Source: Acaryochloris sp. IP29b_bin.148
Lineage (GTDB): Bacteria > Cyanobacteriota > Cyanobacteriia > Thermosynechococcales > Thermosynechococcaceae
Length of the DNA stretch: 64,000 bases
Assembly (NCBI RefSeq): GCF_028285565.1
Contig: NZ_JANQOY010000090.1
Coordinates: forward strand, 62,001-126,000
Reading direction: 5' to 3'
The number at the start of each line of letters is the position of its first letter. Positions within the stretch are counted from its first letter, which is position 1. Below the pieces are notes generated by a model. The model ran no database searches, had not been told where the DNA came from, and saw nothing but the letters and a program-made list of their open reading frames with translations. This document shows, piece by piece, positions 44,751-54,449 of this stretch. Made by a program: the position numbers and the translations under genes.

Positions 44751-45587
44751 CTATCCCATCTCTAGGGTTGTCACTCCATAAATTTCCTGTAAAGGCAGGG
44801 AGGGGATGGTCCCTTTATACATCCGACAATTACTAAATAGGGGAATAGCGTCGAACATCTGCATCAGCGGCTGGGCCTGAACGTTAATTTTGGGCACATC
44901 CATAAAGATCGGTTGACTAGAGGGGGGAAGTTGTAAGAGTGCTGACAAGAGCTGTTGAGCGACTTCGGCTGTGTTGGCAAACAGCGGGCCAATCCGGTAT
45001 CCGATTTCAGCGGGTCGAATCAAGCCATACCCCTGTAATTCACCGGATTGAACATAGCCCCAGCCTTGCATGCTAGGGCTCGTCAACCAGTCACGTAGGA
45101 AATGCGATCGCATTCCCACAGAGTGACGCGTATCGTAGGCCAAGATTTGCTTAAAAGGCAAGGTATGAATAGGCACCAAAGCCTCGGATTTACTTGCACC
45201 AGGGCGAGAAAGGAGTTGATGGCGAACATGCAAACAGGACTTCAAAAAGCCATGTCGGAGATACGTCTCTTGCAGGGCAACGGCTCCTTCTAGACCAATA
45301 CAGTGTGCAGGTAAGGCAGAAATGGCCTTATCCCATAGAAATCGGCCATAACCATGTCCCCGATGGCGATGATCGACAAGATAGCACCCTAAAAACCCAA
45401 ATTCTGGGCCGTAGGATGCGGCAGAAATACAGCCAATGGGTTGCTGATCGAGCCAGCCCACGAGTAAACAATTTTGTTGCCAATACACCTCTAAATCATA
45501 TCGACCAGGATTCCAGGACTCCTGCACAGCCCAAGCGCGGATATGAGCCAGATCCGCGTGTTGAGCAGGTCGGATTTGGAAGTCCAT
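44751..45587 (-). CDS. GNAT acetyltransferase with extra C-terminal domain
   Basis: The GNAT core occupies residues about 1-130, with LVDHRHRGHGYGRFLWDKAI as the acetyl-CoA loop. The second half, about 150 residues, looks like the accessory domain of YitH/Acetyltransf_18-type proteins (GYGLIRPAEIGYRIGPLFANT). The substrate is unknown. The ATG at 45587 (MDFQIRPAQHADLAH) is preferred, since GAGAGG lies ten bases upstream. The frame opens further to 45662. Confidence 0.8.
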   Translation of the reverse strand: MDFQIRPAQHADLAHIRAWAVQESWNPGRYDLEVYWQQNCLLVGWLDQQPIGCISAASYGPEFGFLGCYLVDHRHRGHGYGRFLWDKAISALPAHCIGLEGAVALQETYLRHGFLKSCLHVRHQLLSRPGASKSEALVPIHTLPFKQILAYDTRHSVGMRSHFLRDWLTSPSMQGWGYVQSGELQGYGLIRPAEIGYRIGPLFANTAEVAQQLLSALLQLPPSSQPIFMDVPKINVQAQPLMQMFDAIPLFSNCRMYKGTIPSLPLQEIYGVTTLEMG

Positions 45588-45708
45588 CCGGTCAATGCCT
45601 CTCGGAGTGTCAGGGGCGAGCTTCTCGATCATAGAAGTGATTCTGTGCGACATTCTGGACATCCATACATCTTTTACAATTTGATCACAGTAACCTTAAG
45701 GTCTATCC

Positions 45709-46527
45709 ATGACCGAGTTAAAGAATGCTGTTGTTCTCTTAACAGGAGCAACAGGTGGTTTTGGCCAAGAGTTGACCCAGCTTTTATTAGCCGCAGGCAG
45801 TCGAGTGATTTGTACGGGGACCAATGCTGCACGGCTTGAACAACAGGCCCAACAGTCCCACTCATCCTCGTCTCCAGGCGAATTACTGCCGAGCATTGTC
45901 ACTGATCTGACCTCTGCAGCAGGGTGTGAGTTTTTGTATCAGCAGGTGCGATCGCTCAATCTGCCTGTGGATATCTTGATCAACAATGCTGGCATAGCGG
46001 TGTATGGGCGTCTCGATGAAATCCCCAGCGATCGCTGGGAGCAGGTGATGCAGCTTAACCTATTGGCACCGATGCGATTGAGTAGCCGATGGGTTCCTGA
46101 TATGATTGCTCGTCGTCATGGGCATATCGTCAACATTTCATCGGTCGCTGGATGGACCGCCTTTGCAGGATTAACCCCCTATGCCACCAGCAAATTTGGA
46201 TTGCGGGGCTTTAGTGAAGGCTTACGCCATGAAGTCAAGAGCTTTAACGTGAAGGTCACGGCTGTTTACCCCTTTTTTAGCCGTACGCCGATCTTAAATG
46301 TGGATCGGTTTGGGTCTTTCGCCACGGGGAAACAAGATTTACCTTCTTGGCTAATCACAGATCCTCGCCATATTATGCTGGCAACCATTCAGGGAATTCA
46401 GAAGAATAAAGCAGACGTTTTCCCTGATCTGCCTGCCCAAATATTGTCTCGCCTCAAGCGGTTTGCACCTGGACTCGTGAACTGGGGCAGTACTCAAATC
46501 AGCCAACAAATAAGCAAACAGGCTTAG
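45709..46527 (+). CDS. Short-chain dehydrogenase/reductase (SDR)
   Basis: A classical SDR of 272 residues. The cofactor loop is VVLLTGATGGFGQELTQLL, NNAGIAVYG is the structural motif, and the catalytic Tyr-Lys pair is in YATSKFG with an upstream active-site Ser in NISSVAGW. The substrate is unknown. The C-terminal extension suggests a longer cluster member acting on a lipid or polyketide-like substrate, but that is inference. A hairpin overlaps its stop codon at 46524-46562. Confidence 0.9.
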   Translation: MTELKNAVVLLTGATGGFGQELTQLLLAAGSRVICTGTNAARLEQQAQQSHSSSSPGELLPSIVTDLTSAAGCEFLYQQVRSLNLPVDILINNAGIAVYGRLDEIPSDRWEQVMQLNLLAPMRLSSRWVPDMIARRHGHIVNISSVAGWTAFAGLTPYATSKFGLRGFSEGLRHEVKSFNVKVTAVYPFFSRTPILNVDRFGSFATGKQDLPSWLITDPRHIMLATIQGIQKNKADVFPDLPAQILSRLKRFAPGLVNWGSTQISQQISKQA

Positions 46528-46562
46528 CACAGAAAAGCTATTTGATATGCTCTCTGTGCTAA
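46524..46562 (+). terminator. Hairpin overlapping the SDR stop codon
   Basis: TTAGCACAGA and TCTGTGCTAA make a perfect ten-base stem around a 19-base loop. It starts at the SDR stop codon. No T-run follows. Confidence 0.5.
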
Positions 46563-46776
46563 CGCTCGGGGATTCTCTGGCTAGAAGCACAACGCTAACT
46601 GTACTTCACACGGTTGGCCAGACACATCACCGGACTATGCAGCCACAGCCGTCTTACCTATCCTCCGCCATCCGTTGTATATAGATTGCTAAATTGTTAT
46701 CCAGCACGTTCCCGCCCCCTAGCCTTAACAGATAAAGTTATAGTCAAAATAAAGCCCCACTGTGTCAAAAAATTGC

Positions 46777-47265
46777 ATGATTATCGACTCCACTTCATCT
46801 GCTACCCATTCTTCAGACGAGAGCAGCACCTCATGGCAAATTAAGCTGCTCTACGATAGCGCTTGCCCCCTCTGTGTGAGAGAAGTCAATTTTTTACAGA
46901 AACGGGATGCAGGTCGAGGGTTAGTCGCCTTTGTCGATATCGCCGACTTGAATTATGCCCCTGAAGACAACGGCAACATTGACTTTGAGACCGCAATGGG
47001 GACCATTCACGCATTATTGCCTGATGGCACAGTGATGGTGGGTGTGCCCGTCTTTCGCAAAGTCTATGAAGCTTTAGGAATGGGTTGGGTCTATGCGATT
47101 ACGAAGCTGCCCATTATTGGTCCCATCGCAGACTTTATTTATGAGATTTGGGCTGCTTGGCGCTTAAAGCTCACAGGTAGAGCAAATTTAGCCACCATTA
47201 TTGCTGAACGACACCAGCAAATTGAGCAGTGCGATTCAGATCGTTGTCGCTTCCCGACGGACTAA
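46777..47265 (+). CDS. DUF393 (DCC) thiol-disulfide-oxidoreductase-like protein
   Basis: The motif LLYDSACPLCVREVNFLQKRD is the DxxCxxC signature of DCC-family proteins. A predicted helix-rich region (VRVFRKVYEALGMGWVYAITKLPIIG) follows. The function is unproven but a redox role is assumed. The ATG at 46777 (MIIDSTSSATHS) is chosen over an upstream GTG at 46762, since the latter has no ribosome binding site. Confidence 0.8.
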   Translation: MIIDSTSSATHSSDESSTSWQIKLLYDSACPLCVREVNFLQKRDAGRGLVAFVDIADLNYAPEDNGNIDFETAMGTIHALLPDGTVMVGVPVFRKVYEALGMGWVYAITKLPIIGPIADFIYEIWAAWRLKLTGRANLATIIAERHQQIEQCDSDRCRFPTD

Positions 47266-47337
47266 TCTTGCGTTTTCACCTTGGTATCGGTCACACGACC
47301 CAACCAACCCCTCTCTTTTACATATCTTGGAGAAGGT

Positions 47338-48357
47338 TTAAATCACAGCCGTCTCAATGATCTCGAAATGCTTTTTGGCACTATCGATTTTAGCCTGACA
47401 ACCAATGGGTAAGGTAAATTGCGGTGCTGTATGGCCAAAATCCATGTTGGTGATAATGGGGAAATCGAATTTGCGGGTTCTTTCAAGAATATGCTGATCT
47501 AATTGTGATTTCTCTTCATCTGAATAATACATGGGACGTCCCACAATCAACCCACTCAACTTTTGAAGGACACCCATGATTTCATAGTCCATCAAAATTC
47601 CGTCAATGGTTGCAGGCGATGGCTTTTCCTCTGACGTCTCGAAGAAGAAAATGGTATTGTCCCAATCGGGCCAGTAAGGTGTCCCTCGCAAATGCTGAAG
47701 AGACTCCAAACAACCACCCATCAATTTCCCTTCCGCTTTCCCGGCTCGGAGCCAGTGCCACCCAACAGATGGCGTCAATTTGCGAGGGCGATTTAAATCC
47801 ATCTTTTGTTCCCAGTCTTGGAACTCTTCAGTCCAATCAGAAGCAGGTTCCAGGATACCGATAGGCTCCCCTGAGACCGTTGCCTTGAGAAAGTAATGCT
47901 CGGTATAAGACAACATGGAAGGATGTTCACCAAAATCGGTAATCAGCGCAGGACCATTAAAAGTGACAAGCCCAGTTTCTTTCCAGATGGCCAGGTTGAG
48001 TACGGTGATATCTGAATAACCCATAAAGATCTTTGGATTACTGGCAATCAAATTAAAGTCCAGTTAAGGAAGTAAGTGGCAGGAGTGGTCGCCACCTACT
48101 GCAGCAATCACAGCTTTCACGCTCGGATCTGAAAACATATCGTGAATGTCTTGCGCACGATTAACTGCGGTGTCGGAAGTAATACCCTTTGTATTCAGGG
48201 CATGTTTGGCAAATTTTACTTTAAAGCCAAGTGATGTCAGATGTTGCTTTGCTTTTTCCACACGGTGAGGATAATAACCTGCACCTCCCCATGAAGGGCT
48301 CACAATGCCTATCGTGTCGCCTTTAGCAAGTTTACAAGCTTTGAGATTCGCTAACAT
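47338..48357 (-). pseudogene. S66 family (LD-carboxypeptidase/MccF-like) gene interrupted by an in-frame TAA
   Basis: Starting at the ATG at 48357, the frame encodes the N-terminal half of an S66 peptidase (MLANLKACKLAKGDTIGIVSPSWGG, and VKAVIAAVGGDHSCHLLP). It then meets TAA at 48064-48066. The same frame continues with LDFNLIASNPKIFMGYSDIT, containing the nucleophile Ser, and proceeds to HTAPQFTLPIG with the catalytic His. Family members have Tyr at the stop position as I recall, so a single change of TAT or TAC to TAA would explain it. No other break is seen. Confidence 0.8.
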
Positions 48358-48481
48358 GCTATTTTTGCTAGGCTGTAGTCCGCAGATTTGAGCATAGAAT
48401 ATCAGAGGTTCCACGGCTCTGTATGCTATTGCTCGCGATTCCAACCCATATACAGCGATTAGAAAGCATGGACAAACTGAG

Positions 48482-49750
48482 CTAAGTTTCTGCTTTCGTG
48501 TTTGTAGATAGCAAGTCCTGAGCATATTGATAGAGTTCAGGTTCTGTCTGCTGTTTAAGCAGACGATCCTTTAAATCCATCAGGCCCGAAGAAAGCAATT
48601 CAGCCTGATCTCGGTAATGGGCATTCGCAGCTAAAAGATCGGTAAAAACCAGTCGCTCAATATCGTGGCGAGAGGGGAGTTCTTCTTGATCACTGATATA
48701 ACTATGGTACTCAACCCCGGTGACTTCATATTTAATCAGCATAATTAAGGCTTTGCTGAGGGTATGGAGTTGAGTTCTCAACTCTTTCACATTCAGATCC
48801 GAGCGTTCAAACCCAATGGTGCCCTGAATTTTGAGTTCGACGATTGCGTCTTCTGTTTTGCCTTTTTTATAGGCCGTTTCAATCGTAGTAATTGCCGCTG
48901 CTTCCAACTCTGCCGCCGTTTGCTTCGGCTCGGCTTTCAGGATCAACCGCTCAATATGGCGTTGATAATAATCGGATTTGAGATCAGCTTTGATTCCTTT
49001 CTTGGTTAGGTTAACCAGGAAAACCCCCCGAGGATTCTGGTCCTGGTTTTCAATCACGCTATTCGCTTCGATGGAGCCGGGATTAAAGATCCAGCTTTCG
49101 GCAGTGTAGCTACGGTGAATATGGCCGAGGGCTAAATAATCCACTCCTGCAGTGAGCAACGGCGCAAAGTCTTGATACCGCAATGCACCACTATAGCGAG
49201 AGACATGTCCCTCCAATCCATGATGGAACATCATTACCGTATGGTCCGGGCCAGAGGGAAGTTGTTCTATCAAAGGAGCTAAGGATTGAATTGCTTGCGG
49301 CGCAGCAGCACCATACCATCGAGATCCAATCACTCGCACACCACAGTCCAGGTCGATATAACCACCGCGCCTCGCTTCAGGATCCCATGGTTCTAATTCT
49401 TCTTCAGTATTGGGTTCCAACAGCATCAAGCGTCCCCAGTCGGCCAGATATCGCAACCAGCTGGTACTGGTGCCATAGAGTCGATAGTCATGATTCCCTT
49501 CAATGGCTAAGACAGGAATGCCTGCTTCTTGTAGCCGATCCAAACAGAGCTGAGCTTGATTAAGGACTGCAGGAAGGACCTGGCGATGCTCGAATAAATC
49601 TCCGACAATTAAGACGAAATCGACTTGGGGTTCAATGGCATAACGCTCTAGAGCATCACTAAAAGCGAGAAAAAAATCTTTGGTGCGCTCTGGTGAGTCA
49701 TATTTGGTGTAGCCCAAATGCACATCAGCAACATGAAGGAAGCGAGGCAT
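48482..49750 (-). CDS. SbcD/Mre11-like DNA repair exonuclease
   Basis: The metallophosphoesterase blocks are FLHVADVHLGYTKY, DFVLIVGDLFEHR, AIEGNHDYRLYG, FHHGLEGH and GHIHRSY, in the order of the Mre11/SbcD nuclease domain. The C-terminal ~150 residues form a capping or accessory domain. It probably acts on DNA ends with an SbcC partner, which is not in this window. It converges on nothing and stands just upstream of the interrupted S66 gene on the same strand. Confidence 0.88.
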   Translation of the reverse strand: MPRFLHVADVHLGYTKYDSPERTKDFFLAFSDALERYAIEPQVDFVLIVGDLFEHRQVLPAVLNQAQLCLDRLQEAGIPVLAIEGNHDYRLYGTSTSWLRYLADWGRLMLLEPNTEEELEPWDPEARRGGYIDLDCGVRVIGSRWYGAAAPQAIQSLAPLIEQLPSGPDHTVMMFHHGLEGHVSRYSGALRYQDFAPLLTAGVDYLALGHIHRSYTAESWIFNPGSIEANSVIENQDQNPRGVFLVNLTKKGIKADLKSDYYQRHIERLILKAEPKQTAAELEAAAITTIETAYKKGKTEDAIVELKIQGTIGFERSDLNVKELRTQLHTLSKALIMLIKYEVTGVEYHSYISDQEELPSRHDIERLVFTDLLAANAHYRDQAELLSSGLMDLKDRLLKQQTEPELYQYAQDLLSTNTKAET

Positions 49751-49803
49751 ATTGCTCTAATCCATAACCGTAACTTTAGACAACTAGATGCACCTGAGGC
49801 AGC

Positions 49804-50811
49804 CTACTTAATTGCTGGAGGGTTAGCCAACTGATTTTGAGCTAAACAATAGTTTGGGTGTTGTGTAGAGGCGAATTCACCTTTACACAGTGCTGAGCGC
49901 TCAGGTTCAAGTAAAAGTCGTATTCCCCAATGATAGAGGCCAAAAGGAACAATATGGGCCTGATTATTAATGAGGTCTGACTTCATGTCTTGATGGGCTT
50001 GAGGAAGATCACTCCAGTGAATGGAGGGATCAGAATGATGTTCAATGTGATACCCAATATTGAACATGGTCAGGTTAAAGAATGGAGAGACAAAGGTGAC
50101 TGAATGACAAAATGGGTCTTTTGCAGAGGGCTCCACACAGCCAATATGCTGAGCATACATTCCCGGCCCCATAATGACGACATTGGCAATATATTGAGGT
50201 AAAACCCATAACCCTAATGACATTTTTGGAGCAATCAAAAAAGGGATAGACCAAAGACAGAGGAAAATCATCAACTCTTTAATGGCTTCAGAATTGGTGT
50301 ATTTACCTTTACTACCCCGTCGAAATTCTTGCCACAGATGAACAATATAGCGATAAGGCCAGTGAGCGAAACAAAATCGATAAATATTTTCAAAACCACC
50401 ACTGGGTCGATATCGAGGTGCCGTCCAGTCTTCTGATGCCATCACGTTGGGGTGATGAACCATTAAATGGTTATATTCCCAAAAAAAACCAGGCCATCCC
50501 CCCGAGAATGTCCATAATCGAGTGATCCATCGATTCAACCAAGCGACTCGAAAGAATTTTCGATGTGTATGGTTGTGAAAGTTAACGCCTACATTAACCC
50601 CTGTAATCCATCCCAATAGAAGTGCAGATGCAGCTATAAAGGCTAGCCGAGATCCCAAACTATTGGTATGTGACAGTTCTGGGTGTAGATAAAGCCAAAA
50701 TGCACAGCCATATGCAGCTAAACATAGCATATGGAAAATAATGCAGTGTATATCTTCAAAGTTGACAAGAATTGCTTTCCTGGGGATGCCTTGAGTTTTA
50801 TCTACACCCAT
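49804..50811 (-). CDS. Membrane fatty acid desaturase family protein
   Basis: Three histidine boxes are visible: HNHTH at 79-83, HLMVHH at 115-120 and HIEHH near 257. They lie between four predicted membrane spans. These bind the di-iron centre of membrane desaturases and related hydroxylases or ketolases. The substrate is not clear, since the sequence is not close to the usual acyl-lipid DesA-D proteins. A short membrane protein gene ends four bases before its start, so the two genes appear to be one unit. Confidence 0.85.
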   Translation of the reverse strand: MGVDKTQGIPRKAILVNFEDIHCIIFHMLCLAAYGCAFWLYLHPELSHTNSLGSRLAFIAASALLLGWITGVNVGVNFHNHTHRKFFRVAWLNRWITRLWTFSGGWPGFFWEYNHLMVHHPNVMASEDWTAPRYRPSGGFENIYRFCFAHWPYRYIVHLWQEFRRGSKGKYTNSEAIKELMIFLCLWSIPFLIAPKMSLGLWVLPQYIANVVIMGPGMYAQHIGCVEPSAKDPFCHSVTFVSPFFNLTMFNIGYHIEHHSDPSIHWSDLPQAHQDMKSDLINNQAHIVPFGLYHWGIRLLLEPERSALCKGEFASTQHPNYCLAQNQLANPPAIK

Positions 50812-50815
50812 AGTC

Positions 50816-50983
50816 TTAACCTATCCACCAAAGGACGGTGATAAACCAAGACAATGCTAAAACTAGGCTTATCCAAGGCCCCCAGAGAACCGTTCCTCCT
50901 ATAATTATGAGAGCAGTAATTGGGAATAGAGAACGTCCAAAAATTTCTCCAATAAACCTGAGAAGATTAAATTTTTTCTGCAT
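50816..50983 (-). CDS. Small two-span membrane protein coupled to the desaturase
   Basis: A 55-residue product starting MQKKFNLLRFIGEIFGRSL, with hydrophobic segments FPITALIIIGGTVLW and LVLALSWFITVLWW. AGGA lies five bases before the ATG at 50983. Its stop is four bases before the desaturase ATG, so the two genes are probably co-translated. No family is recognised. It could be an accessory subunit or an assembly factor of the desaturase. Confidence 0.6.
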   Translation of the reverse strand: MQKKFNLLRFIGEIFGRSLFPITALIIIGGTVLWGPWISLVLALSWFITVLWWIG

Positions 50984-51549
50984 GAATCCTGGCGCTCATA
51001 TTGGGCACTGGTAGCTCTTAAAGTATTAGAAGTAGGGAAATATTTAGAAGCTAAACGGCTAGTTGATTTTATGCAACTTAGAATTATTCATCTAAATCTA
51101 CCAGCCTCTATTTGCATTAACTTTTATCTTGATTTCTAGAACTTGCTTTAGGCACTCAATCACCAAGCAAATGCAAGGGCACTAACGCGCTTAGAGATGA
51201 TCGCTTAGGCAGTCTAATTGAAAATAATTACAATCACAAAAAAATAGACAATTAATTTTATAATTGCATTTTGAACATCAGAATGCTAACACAGCGTTTA
51301 ATCAGGCACGATATAGCGCTACTTGTGAATGCACAAGCTCAAAAGTAGCCATTGGCCAGTGATCTAGGTCTTAGCCTCTTGAAATTATGCGGCTAGAATG
51401 AAAATAGATACTTAATTTTTCTTCTGATGGATAAAACCTTGTCTCACCTATATCCTGGTGGGGGTATCCTCGCTTGAGAGGATTATGCTCACTGAATACG
51501 ATACTTACGCATTGGTTTATAGGCTATCGGCATATTTTTAGGACACTGC
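50984..51549. other. 566-base stretch with no supported gene
   Basis: It is AT-rich. A plus-strand frame at about 50965-51140 (LHESWRSYWALVALKVLEVGKYL) reads like a protein but has no start or ribosome binding site. It is treated as unproven. The right edge should carry the promoter of the protease gene at 51550. Confidence 0.4.
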
Positions 51550-52830
51550 ATGAACATTCCCCCCAAAATCACCCTGCTCTTGGGAACGGTTGCCGCACTC
51601 AGCTTGGCACCGCAAGTCGCCCTCGCCCTTAGCCCCGCTGAAATTAACAAAGTCGCCAAACAGATTACCGTACGACTAGACAGCCAAGCCCCTGGCTCCG
51701 GCGTGATCATCAAACGGAATGGCAATCGCTATACGGTGTTGACCGCAGCCCATGTGGTGGCCACCGTCGATGAATACGTCGTTATTACCAATGATGGCCA
51801 GGAATATCCCGTTAATGTGCAGACGATTACCAAATTTCCTGGGGTTGACTTAGCTCTGCTGGAGTTTACCAGTGACCGCTCCTATACTGTGGTCAAGATC
51901 GGCGATTCTCAGCAGCTCTCAGAAGGAAGTGAGAGCTATGTTGCCGGGTTTCCCAGCCGAACTCAGGCGTTGACAGACATTATCTATAACTTCACCACAG
52001 GCACGATTACGGCCAATGCCACCCGTCCCTTGAGTGATGGCTATGCCCTGGTTTATACCAACAACACCCTTCCCGGCATGAGCGGCGGACCCGTCCTAGA
52101 CAAGGATGGCAAATTACTGGGCATTCATGGCCGTGCCGACACCACCACTACAGTTCAAAATCAAAATATCAACCCCGATATCTTTATCAAAACGGGGTTT
52201 AATCTCGGGATTCCGATTCATACGTTTCTGAAGATGGCCCCGGCCAATACCGTCACTCCCACGGTTAAACCGACCTTAGCTTCTATACCGTCTGCCCCCT
52301 CTAGTGCAGATGACTTCCACTTGCAGGCACTCGATCAATATCGCCTGGGGAATATGGCAGGGGCGCTACGCCATACCACCCAAGCCATTGGTCAAGATCC
52401 GCAATTTGCCCCGGCTTATGCTCTGCGCGGCAGTATTCGCCTCGTTAAACAGGATCAGACCGGAGCTTTACAGGATTTTAATCAGGCGATTCAGTTGGAT
52501 AAAAATCTACTGCAAGCCTATATCGGTCGGGCTTTGGTGCAATCGTCTTTGGGGGATAGTGGGGGTGCGATCACAGATTACTCCCAAGCTATCCAGCTCC
52601 AAGGAGACCATGCCATTCTCTACTACAACCGAGGGATTGTGTACCTTAACCAAGGCCAACAAGGAGCCGCCCTCAACGATTTACGCACCGCCGCCGATCT
52701 GGCCCTTAAAGATAACAACCAAGCCGACTATCAGCGGGCTTTAGAAGCGATCAATATTGCCTCTAAAAACTGCCGACAGTCGATTCGAACCATTTGCGAT
52801 GGCCATAGGCCGGTCGAAGACCATCGCTAA
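51550..52830 (+). CDS. Secreted trypsin-like serine protease with C-terminal TPR repeats
   Basis: A signal peptide ends near ALA-LSPAE. The serine protease domain has the triad His68 (TAAHVV), Asp100 (GVDLALLEF) and Ser178 (GMSGGPVLDKDG). From about residue 250 onwards, TPR units follow (DQYRLGNMAGALRHTTQAIGQDPQFAPAYALRG and others). The fusion suggests a periplasmic protease with a protein-docking platform. The following CsgG-like gene starts about 100 bases later, so they may be co-transcribed. Confidence 0.9.
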   Translation: MNIPPKITLLLGTVAALSLAPQVALALSPAEINKVAKQITVRLDSQAPGSGVIIKRNGNRYTVLTAAHVVATVDEYVVITNDGQEYPVNVQTITKFPGVDLALLEFTSDRSYTVVKIGDSQQLSEGSESYVAGFPSRTQALTDIIYNFTTGTITANATRPLSDGYALVYTNNTLPGMSGGPVLDKDGKLLGIHGRADTTTTVQNQNINPDIFIKTGFNLGIPIHTFLKMAPANTVTPTVKPTLASIPSAPSSADDFHLQALDQYRLGNMAGALRHTTQAIGQDPQFAPAYALRGSIRLVKQDQTGALQDFNQAIQLDKNLLQAYIGRALVQSSLGDSGGAITDYSQAIQLQGDHAILYYNRGIVYLNQGQQGAALNDLRTAADLALKDNNQADYQRALEAINIASKNCRQSIRTICDGHRPVEDHR

Positions 52831-52927
52831 ACTTTTTCTCCACCCAGATTCTATCTTTTCAAAACTGGAAACTGAATCTTCCTCACTACCGTCAAAACCT
52901 TTAAGGATGTACTGGACGCCTACTTTC

Positions 52928-53938
52928 ATGAAACACACAGTTTTACCCATTGCTAAACTTTCTATTGCTCTCACGGTTCTCACAGCTTTTTGCGTTCCGA
53001 GTTCAGTTTATGCTAACCCTCTCAGCTCTCCTAGTATCGGTGTGGAGCAAATCAAGCCCAAGGAAAGCCGCCGGATCGCCGTCCTAGACTTTGACTATGC
53101 CAATGTCAGCAAAACGGGGCTGAGTTATGGATTGTACGGTCAAAACGGAGCCTCTAAAGGTATCAGCAATCTACTCACCAATGAGCTCGTCAAAGAGGGA
53201 ACCTACATCCTCGTCGAACGCAGTAAAGTTGATGCCATTTTAGCAGAGCAAAATCTGGGACGGTCTGGTCGGATTGAACCCACGACTGCTGCTCAGATTG
53301 GGCGCGTGCTGGGTGTAGATGCAGTCTTGATTGGTTCAATTACCCAATTCCATGTAGAAGAGCAGTCTAAAGGTGGATCCGTGGGCGGATTCTTTGGTCT
53401 GGGAGGTAAACAAAAAACTCAGGTCGCGATTGTGCAGCTCTCCACCCGTCTCGTCAGCACTGCCACCGGCGAAATCTTAACAGCAGCAGAGGGAACGGGC
53501 CAGGCCGATCAAAGTGGAGGGCGAGGTCGCATTCTGGGCATTGGCGTAAATACAGATTCCGACAGCAGTGAGCGATTATTGGGAGAAGCCTCTGGCCAAG
53601 CGGTTGACAAAATCGTAGCTCAGTTGGCTGCCGTTGCTCCACAGCTAGCGGCCCAACCCGCAACACTTCCCGTCGAAGAAATGGTCGTGGCTGATGTCAC
53701 GGGGAATCAAATTGTCCTCAATAAGGGGGGTGCCCATGGCTTCCGACCGGGTATGGTTGTTTCTGTGGAACGTGTCATCAAAGATATCAAGGACCCCACC
53801 ACTGGCAAATTACTCAGGCGGCAAACGGAATCTGTGGGTCGCATCCAGTTGACAGAAGTCGATGCTCAATCTTCTGTCGGCAAAATCCTGACCGGCACAG
53901 GATTTAAGGTAGGAGATGTTGCCAAAGCCGTTGAATAA
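52928..53938 (+). CDS. CsgG/HfaB family assembly protein
   Basis: The protein has a signal peptide ending in PSSVYA and the CsgG-family blocks RRIAVLDFDYANVSKTG, LLTNELVKEGTYILVERSKVDAILAEQNLGRSG, AAQIGRVLGVDAVLIGSITQF and a later VQLSTRLVSTATGEILTAAEGTG. CsgG-type proteins form an outer-membrane channel for curli secretion or act in related surface assembly. The C-terminal ~100 residues (VADVTGNQIVLNKGGAHGFRPGMVV) resemble a flagellar-assembly-type domain. The start is the ATG at 52928. One at 52907 is an alternative. Confidence 0.88.
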   Translation: MKHTVLPIAKLSIALTVLTAFCVPSSVYANPLSSPSIGVEQIKPKESRRIAVLDFDYANVSKTGLSYGLYGQNGASKGISNLLTNELVKEGTYILVERSKVDAILAEQNLGRSGRIEPTTAAQIGRVLGVDAVLIGSITQFHVEEQSKGGSVGGFFGLGGKQKTQVAIVQLSTRLVSTATGEILTAAEGTGQADQSGGRGRILGIGVNTDSDSSERLLGEASGQAVDKIVAQLAAVAPQLAAQPATLPVEEMVVADVTGNQIVLNKGGAHGFRPGMVVSVERVIKDIKDPTTGKLLRRQTESVGRIQLTEVDAQSSVGKILTGTGFKVGDVAKAVE

Positions 53939-54449
53939 GGGAGGCTACCCCCCGACTGAGTTTGAGCCTGGCTTGCCAATCCCTTGCAATCGTCAAAAAG
54001 GCAAGGGATTGGCTGTGATCAGCCTGCACACAACCTCTAAGGGGTGGTATCGGGTGCCGATCACTTTAAGACTGTGGATCGATCCTGTTGGCACAAACCT
54101 AAGACCATATAAACAGTGAATAAATATCCCGTCGCCAACGCCAGAATTAAGAGTGAAGGACAGAGGGTAATCATAGGATATACAGGTGCGAATTTTGCCG
54201 TATTCAACCATAAAAAGATGAATTTAGCAATCTCTAAGCCATAAATAGATATGTACAAATATGTGCTTCTACTTCATAAACGGGGCTGAATGACATAGAT
54301 TTCAACATCACAATGCCCAAAACAGTTGGTTTTATAGCTATTTCAGGGACAGGCTAAGCGCTATCACGTTAAGTTTCAATATAACTAGCTGATCAACTAT
54401 CAATCTCATCTAGAATTTCTGTATAAACTAATACATTTTTTGGTTTGTG
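53939..54449. other. 511-base stretch with one possible small gene
   Basis: Apart from a weak minus-strand ORF at 54061-54174, both strands are broken by stops. The last ~100 bases before 54450 are AT-rich and likely hold the promoter of the hypothetical gene there. Confidence 0.35.
54061..54174 (-). CDS. Possible 37-residue membrane protein
   Basis: From the ATG at 54174 the frame gives MITLCPSLLILALATGYLFT and continues through a hydrophobic helix to a basic tail. A longer TTG-started frame reaches 54258. No ribosome binding site is clear and no family is recognised. It is included because the composition is that of a genuine single-span protein. Confidence 0.35.
   Translation of the reverse strand: MITLCPSLLILALATGYLFTVYMVLGLCQQDRSTVLK

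Noticed and set aside
50942-51140. Plus-strand open frame containing LHESWRSYWALVALKVLEVGKYL
   Set aside because: No start codon or ribosome binding site before the coding-like part, and it overlaps the small membrane gene on the other strand. It may be chance or a remnant.
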